Source of the DNA: an uncultured Lachnospiraceae bacterium
GTDB taxonomy: Bacteria; Bacillota; Clostridia; Lachnospirales; Lachnospiraceae
NCBI GenBank assembly: GCA_910587935.1
Contig: CAJUNP010000020.1
Span: 1-47,147, forward strand
DNA: 47,147 nucleotides
Direction: 5' to 3'
Shown one piece after another: positions 7,650 to 16,398 of the stretch; within the stretch, counting starts at the first letter, position 1; every line of letters begins with the position of its first letter. The notes under the pieces are model-generated. The model searched no databases. It worked only from the letters and a program-made list of their open reading frames with translations, and was not told the origin of the DNA. The translations under genes were made by a program, and so were the position numbers.

Positions 7650-7707
7650 TGATTCATGAACGTCTGATAGTACATGGAACATATGATGTGGAGCAGAGGA
7701 ATTGCAA

Positions 7708-9114
7708 ATGGATAAAAAGACAGCGGACCGAACGGCAGAGCGCAGTATGTTGATAACGATTCTTGCCCTTGCCTGGCCGACTATGTTAGAGCAGCTTATG
7801 CAGACGGCTGTCCAATACATTGATACGGCAATGGTGGGAACTCTGGGAACGCAGGCAACTGCGGCAGTAGGTTCCACCGGAACCGTTAACTGGCTTATCG
7901 GAAGTACGATATCTGCGGTGGGCGTAGGATTTCTATCATACATAGCAAAAGCATATGGAGCAAATGATCAGGCCGCCGCAAAACGTGCAGTTGCACAGGC
8001 GGTCCTGCTTACGTGCATTTTGGGTGTTTTTTTCACGGTTCTGACGGTTTCTTTAAGCGGTATGATACCTGTCTGGATGCAGGTAGAGACGGGGATACGG
8101 AAAATGGCGTCCGCGTATTTTATGATCTTATACCTGCCCATGCTGCCAAGAACGGCGAGCATCATTTTCGGTACGGTACTTCGGGCGGCGGGGGATACGA
8201 AATCCCCGATGAAGATTGGCCTGCTGGTGAATCTGGTCAATGTGGCCTTCAATTTCCTTTTGATTTATCCGTCACGTCAAATAACGGTATTTTCGCTGCA
8301 TTTTAACATATGGGGAGCGGGACTGGGAGTGGTTGGAGCGGCAGCTGCCAGCGCCGTTGCCTTCACGATAGGCGGAGTCTGTATTACCTGTGTGCTTTGG
8401 AGGCATAAGATGATTTCCCCGCGGGGGCAGAAATTTACTCCGGATATGCAGATCTTAAAGCCGTGTATGCAGGTAGCGTTTCCGAATATGTTGCAGCGTT
8501 TTGGGACTTCCCTTGGATATGTGGCGTTTGCCGCAATGATTAATTCGCTTGGAGAAGTATCAACGGCGGCTCATACCATTGCCAATACGGTAGAGTCAGC
8601 CTTTTATATTCCGGGGTACGGGATGCAGACGGCGGCGGCTACACTTGCAGGCAATGCCTGCGGCGCCAGGGATGGAAAACGTATGAAACGCCTTGCGTCC
8701 GTTTTTATTCCGTTGGAATTAGTATTGATGGCAGGCTCCGGCGCATGCCTTTTTTTGGCAGCGCCGGCATTGATGCGGCTTTTTTCCATTCAGGAAGGGG
8801 TTATTTCGCTGGGGACGGCCGTTTTGCGTATGGTGGCGGTTTCGGAACCGTTTTATGGATTTTCCATTATCATTGAAGGATTTATGCTTGGTATGGGAAA
8901 AACCAGAGCGCCTTTTGCATTTAATATCATCGGTATGTGGATTGTCCGAATTGCCGGCACGTATATCTGCACACAGCTTCTTGGTCTGGGACTGGTTGCC
9001 GCGTGGGCCTGCATGATCGCCCATAACCTGCTGTTGTTTGGACTGTTTTTGATCTGTTATGTACGGGGGATATGGTACCCTCTCTTGACAAGGGCATACA
9101 CGCCCCAAACATAA
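7708..9114 (+). CDS. MATE-family multidrug or metabolite efflux transporter
   Basis: A 468-residue MATE protein of about 12 helices from the NorM/DinF-like side. It starts LITILALAWPTMLEQLMQTA and continues YIDTAMVGTLGTQATAAVGS. It is clearly distinct from the pump at 3591. The ATG at 7708 is chosen because AGAGGA lies 7 bp upstream; the TTG at 7702 abuts that site. The last nine or so codons and the stop lie inside the left arm of the 275-bp inverted-repeat element, so the native C-terminus has probably been replaced by repeat-encoded residues (LLTRAYTPQT). Confidence 0.92.
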   Translation: MDKKTADRTAERSMLITILALAWPTMLEQLMQTAVQYIDTAMVGTLGTQATAAVGSTGTVNWLIGSTISAVGVGFLSYIAKAYGANDQAAAKRAVAQAVLLTCILGVFFTVLTVSLSGMIPVWMQVETGIRKMASAYFMILYLPMLPRTASIIFGTVLRAAGDTKSPMKIGLLVNLVNVAFNFLLIYPSRQITVFSLHFNIWGAGLGVVGAAAASAVAFTIGGVCITCVLWRHKMISPRGQKFTPDMQILKPCMQVAFPNMLQRFGTSLGYVAFAAMINSLGEVSTAAHTIANTVESAFYIPGYGMQTAAATLAGNACGARDGKRMKRLASVFIPLELVLMAGSGACLFLAAPALMRLFSIQEGVISLGTAVLRMVAVSEPFYGFSIIIEGFMLGMGKTRAPFAFNIIGMWIVRIAGTYICTQLLGLGLVAAWACMIAHNLLLFGLFLICYVRGIWYPLLTRAYTPQT

Positions 9115-9350
9115 GATTTTGCCGATTTGCGGCGTTATCCTCAATCAGCGTACGTCCAGTACGCTTCAATCGTCTGCCTTGCAAATCGGCAAAATCTTAT
9201 GTTTGGGGTCGGAGAGTCGAAAAGAGATAAATTTTGCGTCCTGCAAGGCACTTGAATGAGGCGTACTGGACGTACGCCGATTGAAAGTAACGCCGCAGGA
9301 CACAAAATTTACTCTTTATCGACCGTGTATGTCCTTGTCAAGAGAGGGTA
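9076..9350. repeat. 275-bp nested inverted-repeat element (two inverted hairpin modules inside 27-bp terminal repeats)
   Basis: Outer arms 9076-9102 and 9324-9350 are inverted repeats of 27 bp with one mismatch. They enclose hairpin A (28-bp perfect arms 9103-9130 and 9181-9208, 50-nt loop) and hairpin B (about 29-bp imperfect arms 9216-9244 and 9295-9323, 50-nt loop), with 7 nt between them. Loop A and the reverse complement of loop B match at 41 of 50 positions. Both contain GCGTACGTCCAGTACGC; the flanking base pair changes from A-T to G-C together. As RNA or single-stranded DNA this is a three-way junction. The outer arms begin and end at TA, which would fit a MITE. It lies between two convergent genes and could also act as a two-way terminator. 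Confidence 0.9.
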
Positions 9351-9374
9351 TCCGGAAGCATAAAAACAATAACT

Positions 9375-11342
9375 CTATTTGCGCAGTGAAAAACTACTCA
9401 CAAGCTGCTGCAGCCTTGCCGCCTGATCTGACAGTTCCCTGCTGGAAACCGCACTTTCTTCAGCTGTCGAGGTATTGGCCTGCACGACGCTGGAAATCTG
9501 GCTGAGCGCTTCCGATACCTGGCTGATGGCTCCTGTCTGGCGGTCTATTGCTTCCGATACGACATTCATCTGTTCCGTGATTTGGGTGGATTTGGCAACG
9601 ACATTTGTCACGGACTCCGTTACCTTTGCCACTACTTCATTTCCTCCGTTTGCCGCTTCGGTCGAACTCCTGATCAGTTCCATCGTCGCTTTTGTCGCTT
9701 CGTCAGATTTAGCCGCAAGTTCGCGTATTTCTGATGCAACAATCGCAAAGCCTATGCCGGATGTGCCTGCGCGTGCCGCTTCTACGGAAGCGTTCAGCGC
9801 AAGGATGTTCGTCTGCTGGGCAATGGATTCAATCGTATCGATAATATGACTGATCTCATTGGTAGATGACATAATCAGGTTCATCGCCTGATTCAGGCTT
9901 TCAATATATTGACCGCTTTTTTGCAGCTCCGCTCCGGCATAATCGACCATTTCTTTTGTATTGGTGACAAATCCGTCTGTATTTTCAGCGTCATGCTCCA
10001 TATCCGACATGGTTACGGAAAGCTGTTCTACCGCGCTGGATTGTTCTACCGCACCCTGAGACAGCGTGGAACTGCTGGAGGCCATCTGTCCCGCATGGGC
10101 GGAAACATGCATGGCCGCTTCTACGATACCGCGCAGGGTATTGTTGAGTTTTTCATTAATGATCCGGAGATAATTCTGTAAATCACTGAAATCGCCCGGA
10201 TAATCTGCATTGACAGCATCTTTCGTCAGATCGCCGTTTGCGATTGCGCTGAGTACGGTTCCGACTTCGTTTACGATGGCCCGGAAATGTTCAATCAGGC
10301 TTGCAATTGATTCTGCCAGTATATGTACCTCATCCTTGCTCTTTACTACCGGCGCAGGACTTTTCAAATCACCCTCCGCAAGTGCGCGCAGTCGGTCGGC
10401 GCACCGCACAATCGGTTTCGCGATCGATAGACTGAGTATTACGGCAATCAGCATAACAACAATACAAAGTGCGACGGAAAGGGCAATCTGCCTGTTATTC
10501 CTGACATAAGCATCGTGCATGAATTCGTCCTCGTCCAATGTCACGGCTACGCTCCAGCCGTCCGTTCCCGAAATAGGAGTATATCCCTGAATATTGCGGG
10601 AATCGTCTTCCGCATAAGTATAGAAAGCGATACCGCTTTCGCCGGCCAGCATTTTCCTTTCTACGGCGGCTAACGTCTGTAAATCCTCATTGCCCGGATT
10701 CATGGCCGCTTCATTTATGATATTCTCCTGCTCTAATACCGCTTCTTTATCTCCGCAGGCAATGGTCACGCCATTTTTATCCAGTATGTAGGATTCCCCT
10801 TCCTCGCCGATCTGGATTTCTTCAACAATAGACTGCAAAATATAAGTATCACACTGGAAATAGAGTACGCCGTGTATCGTGTCCCCCTCTTTAATCGGGG
10901 CGGAAACGATTAAGAACATATCGTCCTCTGTCACATAGGGAGATGACATATAGTTCATTCCGTTCATTGCCTCCTGAAAAAAAGGTTCTTCGGAAATATT
11001 CACGTCATGGACCGCATCATAACCTTTCTCATCCGTCATACCGCCAAAACGCATATAGTAAGCGTCAACTTTGGTCTGGATGAATTCCTGTTTCTGCTCC
11101 GGTGAGGTTTTGGGGTCATAAAGCGTAGGATTTGACGCTATCTCTGAAATCGTAAGCGTATAAGTCGATATCATGTTCTGGGCTGTGGACGCGGCCAGTT
11201 CGGTTGTTTCCGCCAAGGTTTTCTCAATTGCGGATATTGTAGAACTGCGGGTAGTTCTTACACTTTGCAGACTGTTAATAATAGAAACACCCAATGTCGC
11301 TGCCATAACCATAAGCATTATCTTTGTTTGAATTCTTTTCAT
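9375..11342 (-). CDS. Methyl-accepting chemotaxis protein with dCache sensor
   Basis: A 655-residue chemoreceptor. It has membrane helix 1 at about 5-25 and an extracellular double-Cache-like domain at about 40-285 (YYMRFGGMTDEKGYDA, SPYVTEDDMFLIVSAPI, GWSVAVTLDEDEF). Helix 2 is at about 297-318, HAMP follows to about 375, and then comes the signalling domain. The signalling tip is a variant, NILALNASVEAARAGTSGIG, with FAIVASEIRELAAKS. The ATG at 11342 is chosen because the hydrophobic segment starts right there; the open frame upstream is an antisense shadow of an ABC-permease remnant. The ribosome binding site is weak. dCache domains typically bind amino acids or organic acids; the ligand is unknown. 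Confidence 0.9.
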   Translation of the reverse strand: MKRIQTKIMLMVMAATLGVSIINSLQSVRTTRSSTISAIEKTLAETTELAASTAQNMISTYTLTISEIASNPTLYDPKTSPEQKQEFIQTKVDAYYMRFGGMTDEKGYDAVHDVNISEEPFFQEAMNGMNYMSSPYVTEDDMFLIVSAPIKEGDTIHGVLYFQCDTYILQSIVEEIQIGEEGESYILDKNGVTIACGDKEAVLEQENIINEAAMNPGNEDLQTLAAVERKMLAGESGIAFYTYAEDDSRNIQGYTPISGTDGWSVAVTLDEDEFMHDAYVRNNRQIALSVALCIVVMLIAVILSLSIAKPIVRCADRLRALAEGDLKSPAPVVKSKDEVHILAESIASLIEHFRAIVNEVGTVLSAIANGDLTKDAVNADYPGDFSDLQNYLRIINEKLNNTLRGIVEAAMHVSAHAGQMASSSSTLSQGAVEQSSAVEQLSVTMSDMEHDAENTDGFVTNTKEMVDYAGAELQKSGQYIESLNQAMNLIMSSTNEISHIIDTIESIAQQTNILALNASVEAARAGTSGIGFAIVASEIRELAAKSDEATKATMELIRSSTEAANGGNEVVAKVTESVTNVVAKSTQITEQMNVVSEAIDRQTGAISQVSEALSQISSVVQANTSTAEESAVSSRELSDQAARLQQLVSSFSLRK

Positions 11343-11393
11343 CTTACATTCATGTCCTTTCCACGATTGATTAAACACATGATACCATAAAGG

Positions 11394-11601
11394 CGCAAAT
11401 ATTTCTATTACAAACTTCGAGGAATCTCGCGAGGTATATGTCCATTGGCCTGACACCGCCTGGAATGAGGTGTTCTGTATTGAAGCGTTTGTGATAGCAG
11501 GGAAGCCCCTTTTGATTACATTGCCGCTTACTATACTGTTTGTGCAGTTTGCCGTAACAGCAAGCTTATTATATTGGCGGAAAACGGCTTTTGCAGTGTG
11601 A
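11394..11601 (+). pseudogene. FtsX-like ABC transporter permease remnant (C-terminus)
   Basis: The plus strand reads as the last third of an FtsX-type permease: WNEVFCIEAFVIAGKPLLIT, then a membrane helix with LPLTILFVQFAVTASLLYW, ending at TGA 11599-11601. There is no start codon and nothing of the rest of the gene. It lies between two genes on the opposite strand, so it marks a deletion or rearrangement breakpoint. Confidence 0.6.
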
Positions 11602-11663
11602 TTTGAATGAAACGTTGCAAAACGATGCATTGGTTTAGCGGATAAAGATTTGGAATAGGTGAA

Positions 11664-12530
11664 TTATTTCATCCTGCGTAATTCGTTCCGGTATTGAATG
11701 GGGGTTTTCCCCGTGGCTTTTTTAAACGCCTGGGAAAAATATGACTGCGAAGAAAAACCCAGGATCCCCGAAACCTGTGCAATCGAATGGGAAGTGGATT
11801 CCAGCAGGGATTTACCCTCCTGAATCCGCTTTTCAAGAAGATAGTTAATGGGGGAAATTCCCATATGTTTGGTAAAGGCATGAGCCATATAATACTTATT
11901 CATATGCGTAATAGCAGCCAGTGTATCTAACGTTATATTTTCGGAATAGTTTGCATCGATATAATTTTTGATCTGGGTACATTCTCTGTTTAAGGTCGAA
12001 TTGCCGCTCGGAATAATAGACAGATGATTATTTCTCAGCATACAGGTTAAAAGCACTTCCAGCAAATTCTGACAGACTGCTTCATAATTCTCTTCTTTAT
12101 GGGAGATTTCCTCCAGCATAATATTTAAATAGGCATAAATATTAGAATGTTGCATATTATATTTATGAACGGCTCCGGAAGCGGTGTGGATCGTAATGCC
12201 TTCCTGCGTGGTAGTTATATTTTCAAAAGAAAAAGAAAGTCCTTCTATACCCAGCACAATATATTCCAGAGGCTTGGTCTTGAGTGACTTTTCGGTGTGC
12301 TGCACATGGGGATTGATGATAACCATATCGTTTCTGCCTACCGGAAATTCCGTGTCTTCCGCAAGAAAGGAACCGTTTCCGCTGACAACATAAAATAATT
12401 CACTGAAAGGATGCGAGTGGAGAATGCTCTGCCAGTCTCCCTCATATTTTGCGGTGGTTACATATAAAAGTCTGGAACGTTCAAAAGAAGATAACTTATC
12501 GCCTTCAATCCGGTGTCTTGTATTTCCCAT
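11664..12530 (-). CDS. AraC-family regulator with cupin sensor, probable regulator of the sugar operon
   Basis: A 288-residue regulator. The N-terminal cupin-like sugar-binding domain (about 20-95) contains SHPFSELFYVVSGNGSF and NDMVIINPHVQHTE. The C-terminal pair of AraC helix-turn-helices (about 185-285) contains ENITLDTLAAITHMNKYYMA and GFSSQSYFSQAFKKATGKTP. It is encoded divergently from the sugar ABC transporter/GH112 operon, the usual place for its activator, with galactosyl-hexosamine or a derivative as likely inducer (inference). The start at 12530 is preferred because GGAG lies 6 bp upstream; ATG 12542 has no site. Confidence 0.9.
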   Translation of the reverse strand: MGNTRHRIEGDKLSSFERSRLLYVTTAKYEGDWQSILHSHPFSELFYVVSGNGSFLAEDTEFPVGRNDMVIINPHVQHTEKSLKTKPLEYIVLGIEGLSFSFENITTTQEGITIHTASGAVHKYNMQHSNIYAYLNIMLEEISHKEENYEAVCQNLLEVLLTCMLRNNHLSIIPSGNSTLNRECTQIKNYIDANYSENITLDTLAAITHMNKYYMAHAFTKHMGISPINYLLEKRIQEGKSLLESTSHSIAQVSGILGFSSQSYFSQAFKKATGKTPIQYRNELRRMK

Positions 12531-12935
12531 TTTTATCTCCATGCCTTTGGTTTAATTTATCATATACTGAATATATCAAAATTTATATATTTTGTCTATG
12601 ACATATTTTGCATCAAATATATAAAAATTGAGGATGACAGAATATACAAAACAATAAAGATATTTTGGCAAAAATATAGTAGCAAAAAAATGCAGGACAT
12701 ATTATTTTGCTGGATTGAATAGAAATAATAGAAAACATGATAAATCAATGTGCAATATATACAATTGAAAACAGGGAATTATATATTTGTATTTGGAACG
12801 ACAAAAAGCAATATATATAAAAATGCAAGCAATAATAAGATTGATATTAAAATACAGTTTTAATATACTTAGCTTACATTGAGGAGTTAATTTATTGCAG
12901 CAAAGGTTAGAATTCATTTAAGGAGGAAATTAATT
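12531..12935. promoter_or_regulatory. AT-rich divergent control region of the sugar operon
   Basis: About 400 bp, far richer in A/T than its neighbours, between the AraC gene and the solute-binding protein. No TTGACA/TATAAT pair of good quality was found, which fits an activator-dependent promoter. A small palindrome, CAAAAT-TTATAT-ATTTTG, lies near 12577-12594. No convincing ORF. Catabolite-responsive (cre) sites were not identified. Confidence 0.4.
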
Positions 12936-14339
12936 ATGAAAATGAAAAAAGTTATTTCGGTTCTAACTGCAGTAACCATGGCGGTAACCCTGTTTGCCGG
13001 CTGCGGCGATTCCAATAAGCCGTCCGAGTCCCAGGTTGATAATCCGGTGGAATCTTCGGGAGAAGAATCGCAGCCTGAGGAATCAGAGCCTGAAGGAACC
13101 GAAGAGGTGAAAGAACAGGTATTGAAGGTAGCGGCTTTTGAAGGCGGTTACGGTGCGGATATGTGGTCTGAGGTAGTGGCGGCTTTTGAGGCTTCCCATC
13201 CGGGCGTTACGGTTGAGCTTACGGTTGATAAAAAGCTGGAAGACGTAATCAGCCCCAGCATGAAAGCAGGGGATTATCCGGACGTTGTACATTTGGCGAC
13301 CGGACGTGAAGCGGCTCTGACGGAAACTCTTACCAAGGAAAACGCGCTTCTTCCTTTAACGGATGTTCTCGAAATGACGGTGCCTGGAGAAGATGTAAAA
13401 GTAAAAGATAAAGTGATTCCCGGTTTCCTTGATACATTGGCAACCAATCCTTACGGCGACGGCGTAACCTACTATGCGCCTATGTTCTATAGTCCCTGCG
13501 GTTTGTTCTACAATGCGGGTCTGTTTAAAGAAAAGAATTGGACGGTTCCCACTACATGGGAAGAAATGTGGGCGTTAGGTGATCAGGCGGCAGCAGAAGG
13601 AATCGCATTATTTACTTATCCCACAACCGGATATTTCGATGCATTTACTTATGCAACGTTATCTTCCGCAGGCGGTTCGGACTTCTTTAACAGCTGTATG
13701 ACTTACGAAGACGGCATTTGGGAGAGCGAGAACGCAACGAAAGTATTTGAACTGATTGCAAAATTAGGAGAATATACGGAAGCAACCACGGTTGCAAACG
13801 CTAACAATGATAACTTTACCAAAAACCAGCAGCTGATTCTTGACAATAAAGCGATCTTCTGTCCGAACGGTACATGGCTGCCCGGTGAAATGGCTGATGC
13901 TCCCAGAGCCGACGGTTTTGAATGGGGATTCATGGCAATCCCGGCAGTGAATGAAGGCGGAACAGGCTGTTCCTTCTGCTGGTTCGAGCAGATGTGGATT
14001 CCTGCGGCAGCACAGAATCAGGAAATGGCAAAAGAATTTGTAGCTTACATGTACTCTGATGAAGCGGCACAGATTTTTGCAAAATCTGCAGCAATTCAGC
14101 CGATTACAGGCGTCAGCGATTATCTGGAAGGCGACAACAAGATGTTCTACAGCATTTATGATAACGGCGCAAGCGCAGTAATGGGCGGTTTCGCAGCTAC
14201 GGCTCCGGTAGAAGGCGTGAATATGCTGGATACTCTGTGCGGTACGGTTAACAGTATCGTAAGCGGAGATAAGACGGTAGCCGACTGGCAGGCAGCTGTA
14301 GAAGAAGTAAGCGATAAATTAAGAGCGGCAATGGAATAA
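12936..14339 (+). CDS. Sugar ABC transporter substrate-binding lipoprotein
   Basis: A 467-residue extracytoplasmic binding protein (solute-binding family 1, MalE-like). A lipoprotein signal peptide ends at the lipobox LFAGC with Cys at about 22. An acidic Ser/Glu/Pro linker follows (about 25-60). The mature domain shows GYGADMWSEVVAAFEASHPG, the family's TYPTTGYFDAFTY region and a Trp-rich ligand region (SFCWFEQMWIPAAAQ). AGGAGG lies 9 bp before the ATG. It is first in the operon and is followed by a hairpin that should leave it more abundant than the permeases. The probable ligand is lacto-N-biose or galacto-N-biose, inferred only from the downstream GH112 gene. Confidence 0.92.
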   Translation: MKMKKVISVLTAVTMAVTLFAGCGDSNKPSESQVDNPVESSGEESQPEESEPEGTEEVKEQVLKVAAFEGGYGADMWSEVVAAFEASHPGVTVELTVDKKLEDVISPSMKAGDYPDVVHLATGREAALTETLTKENALLPLTDVLEMTVPGEDVKVKDKVIPGFLDTLATNPYGDGVTYYAPMFYSPCGLFYNAGLFKEKNWTVPTTWEEMWALGDQAAAEGIALFTYPTTGYFDAFTYATLSSAGGSDFFNSCMTYEDGIWESENATKVFELIAKLGEYTEATTVANANNDNFTKNQQLILDNKAIFCPNGTWLPGEMADAPRADGFEWGFMAIPAVNEGGTGCSFCWFEQMWIPAAAQNQEMAKEFVAYMYSDEAAQIFAKSAAIQPITGVSDYLEGDNKMFYSIYDNGASAVMGGFAATAPVEGVNMLDTLCGTVNSIVSGDKTVADWQAAVEEVSDKLRAAME

Positions 14340-14352
14340 GAATTTAAGGGGT

Positions 14353-14387
14353 GCTCCAGAGGTTTCCGCCTTTGGAGCGCTTTTTTT
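14353..14387 (+). terminator. Partial terminator (attenuator) between binding protein and permease
   Basis: GCTCCAGAGG (14353-14362) pairs with CCTTTGGAGC (14369-14378), with one G-T, followed by GC and T7. It sits in the short gap inside the operon, where it would lower permease transcript relative to the binding protein. Confidence 0.75.
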
Positions 14388-14409
14388 AACAGGAAACGGA
14401 GGTGCGTAT

Positions 14410-15303
14410 ATGAAAAAGGGCAGAGCAAGAAACGTTTTTATCTGGGTATGTGTAGCGCCGGCGGTAATACTATTTACAATTTTTATGCTGCTTCCTACTT
14501 TTAACGTATTCAAAATGTCGCTGTATAAATGGGGCGGATATTCCAATACGAAGGAATTTGTGGGACTAAACAATTTTAAGATATTAATGGAGGATATGAA
14601 TTTTTTCCGTTCCTTCCAAAATACCATTCTTTTAATTGTATGCGTAACCGTTGTGACGATGGCGCTTTCCCTTATTTTTGCGGCGATTCTTTCCAGAGAA
14701 AAAATAAAAGGGCAGAATTTTTACAGAATCATATTTTACATACCCAATATTTTGTCGGTAGTCGTAATTTCAGCAATCTTTTCGGCAATCTACGATCCGA
14801 ATAACGGACTTTTAAACAGCATAATCGGTATTTTCAGAGGGAATGAAGAAACGCCGATTCTCTGGCTGGGAGATCAGAAGCTGGTTATTTACAGCCTGGT
14901 GATCGCTATGATCTGGCAGGCAATCGGGTACTATATGGTTATGTATATGGCCAGTATGGCCAGTGTGCCGGAAAGTCTTTATGAATCGGCTAATCTGGAA
15001 GGAGCGGGAAGAATCCAGCAGTTCTTTTCCATTACGCTTCCTCTCATCTGGACAAATGTCAGAACGACTCTGACCTTTTTCGTAATCAGCTCCATTAATT
15101 TGAGCTTTCTGTTTGTGAAGGCGCTTACAAGCGGCGGACCGGACGGAGCGACGGAAGTATTCTTAAGCTATATGTATAAGCAGGCGTACACCAATTCCTC
15201 TTATGGATACGGTATGGCAATCGGCGTCGTTGTATTTTTATTTTCCTTTGGTTTGTCGGCAGTCGTTAACTTTGCAACCAAAAGAGAACCTTTGGAATTT
15301 TAG
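14410..15303 (+). CDS. Sugar ABC transporter permease (MalF/UgpA-like)
   Basis: A 297-residue inner-membrane permease with six predicted helices. The binding-protein-dependent transport signature is SLYESANLEGAGRIQQFFSI, whose EAA-type loop contacts the ATPase. An N-terminal FLLPTFNVFKMSLYKW-like segment follows helix 1. It pairs with the next gene as the heterodimeric channel for the lipoprotein-bound sugar. No ATPase gene lies in this operon; as in many Firmicutes sugar importers, a shared MsmK-type ATPase encoded elsewhere is likely. Confidence 0.92.
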   Translation: MKKGRARNVFIWVCVAPAVILFTIFMLLPTFNVFKMSLYKWGGYSNTKEFVGLNNFKILMEDMNFFRSFQNTILLIVCVTVVTMALSLIFAAILSREKIKGQNFYRIIFYIPNILSVVVISAIFSAIYDPNNGLLNSIIGIFRGNEETPILWLGDQKLVIYSLVIAMIWQAIGYYMVMYMASMASVPESLYESANLEGAGRIQQFFSITLPLIWTNVRTTLTFFVISSINLSFLFVKALTSGGPDGATEVFLSYMYKQAYTNSSYGYGMAIGVVVFLFSFGLSAVVNFATKREPLEF

Positions 15304-15315
15304 GGGGGAGAGCGC

Positions 15316-16197
15316 ATGAAAAGAAGAAAAGAAATGAGCTTTGACAAGCTATATAAGCTTTTTATCTATGTAGCCCTGATCACGCTGGCTGTCAGCATTA
15401 TCGTACCGGTGGCGTGGGTTTTTCTGGCGTCCATTAAGGAAAATTCCGAATTTTACGGCAATCCGTGGACAATGCCGAAAGGAATCTATTTTCAAAACTT
15501 TATCGACGCTTTCCAAAAGGCAAAGATGGGCGAGTATTTCCTGAATTCCGTGCTGGTAACGGCGCTTGCCCTTGCAATTTTGCTGGTGGTTGCGCTGCCT
15601 GCGGCTTATGTGCTTGCAAGGTACCGCTTCAGGGGAAGCAAGCTGATTAACGTTATGTTTATGGGCGGTCTGTTTATTAATGTGAATTACATTGTGGTTC
15701 CTATTTTCCTTATGTTTGTAGATGCCGATAAATTTTTGAAGGGGCTGGGAGGAAACGGATTTTTCCTGAACAATCTGATTGTTGTAGCGCTGGTGTATGC
15801 ATCTACGGCGCTGCCCTTTACGATTTATCTGCTGTCGGGATTTTTTGTTACCATACCAAAAGATTATGAGGAAGCGGCTTATGTGGACGGAAGCGGTTAT
15901 TTCAGAACCATGGTCAGGATTATGATGCCCATGGCGACCCCCAGTATTATCACGGTCATTCTGTTTAACTTTTTGTCCTTCTGGAATGAGTACATTATCT
16001 CCATGACCCTGCTTACGAAGGATGCCAAAACGCTGCCGGTAGGTCTGATGCAGCTGATGCAGGCGCAAAAGGCGGCGGCCAATTACGGGCAGCTTTATGC
16101 GGGTCTTGTAATCGTTATGCTTCCTACGCTGATTTTGTATATTATGGTTCAGAAGAGACTGACGCAGGGGATGAGCCTTGGCGGATTAAAGGGATAA
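15316..16197 (+). CDS. Sugar ABC transporter permease (MalG/UgpE-like)
   Basis: A 293-residue partner permease with six helices. The EAA loop reads DYEEAAYVDGSGYFRTMVRI, and the family's LPAAYVLARYRFRG segment and C-terminal QGMSLGGLKG are present. It starts 12 bp after the first permease, with GGGGGGAG ahead of the ATG. Together with the upstream permease it forms the membrane channel; the missing ATPase is noted in the previous gene. Confidence 0.92.
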   Translation: MKRRKEMSFDKLYKLFIYVALITLAVSIIVPVAWVFLASIKENSEFYGNPWTMPKGIYFQNFIDAFQKAKMGEYFLNSVLVTALALAILLVVALPAAYVLARYRFRGSKLINVMFMGGLFINVNYIVVPIFLMFVDADKFLKGLGGNGFFLNNLIVVALVYASTALPFTIYLLSGFFVTIPKDYEEAAYVDGSGYFRTMVRIMMPMATPSIITVILFNFLSFWNEYIISMTLLTKDAKTLPVGLMQLMQAQKAAANYGQLYAGLVIVMLPTLILYIMVQKRLTQGMSLGGLKG

Positions 16198-16210
16198 AGG
16201 AGGAGACGCT

Positions 16211-16375
16211 ATGAAATGGATAATCAGACTCATTTATTTGCTTGTTTTTGCCGGAAGTATGGCGTTGATCGTAGTGGGACAGCGCAATATCGGACCAGTC
16301 GGACTTTTGCTGATGATTGCGGGTCTGGCGGGGATATTAATTCTTCTTTATCTGTACAATAAAAAATTTCAATAG
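16211..16375 (+). CDS. 54-residue membrane protein of the sugar operon (DUF6903-like)
   Basis: A small protein with two hydrophobic helices joined by VVGQRNIGPVG and ending in a short basic/aromatic tail (YNKKFQ). AGGAGA lies 4 bp upstream of the ATG. It is tightly placed, 13 bp after the permease and 23 bp before the phosphorylase, so it is co-transcribed. Small proteins of this kind recur in sugar ABC operons of Lachnospiraceae, and I recall the label DUF6903 for them, with moderate certainty. A role as a permease accessory subunit is a guess. Confidence 0.7.
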   Translation: MKWIIRLIYLLVFAGSMALIVVGQRNIGPVGLLLMIAGLAGILILLYLYNKKFQ

Positions 16376-16398
16376 CCAGACCAGGAGGTGACAGGATC

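Noticed and set aside
9103..9323. CRISPR array or tandem repeat
   Set aside because: There are only two modules in inverted orientation with differing arms. No direct repeat-spacer pattern exists.
11343..11630. N-terminal extension of the chemoreceptor
   Set aside because: The open frame has no start signal, and the opposite strand reads clearly as the end of an FtsX-like permease, so the extension is an antisense shadow.
15349..16068. Long antisense ORF across the second permease
   Set aside because: It lies opposite a well-supported permease, has His/Arg/Gln-rich composition typical of antisense frames, and has no ribosome binding site.
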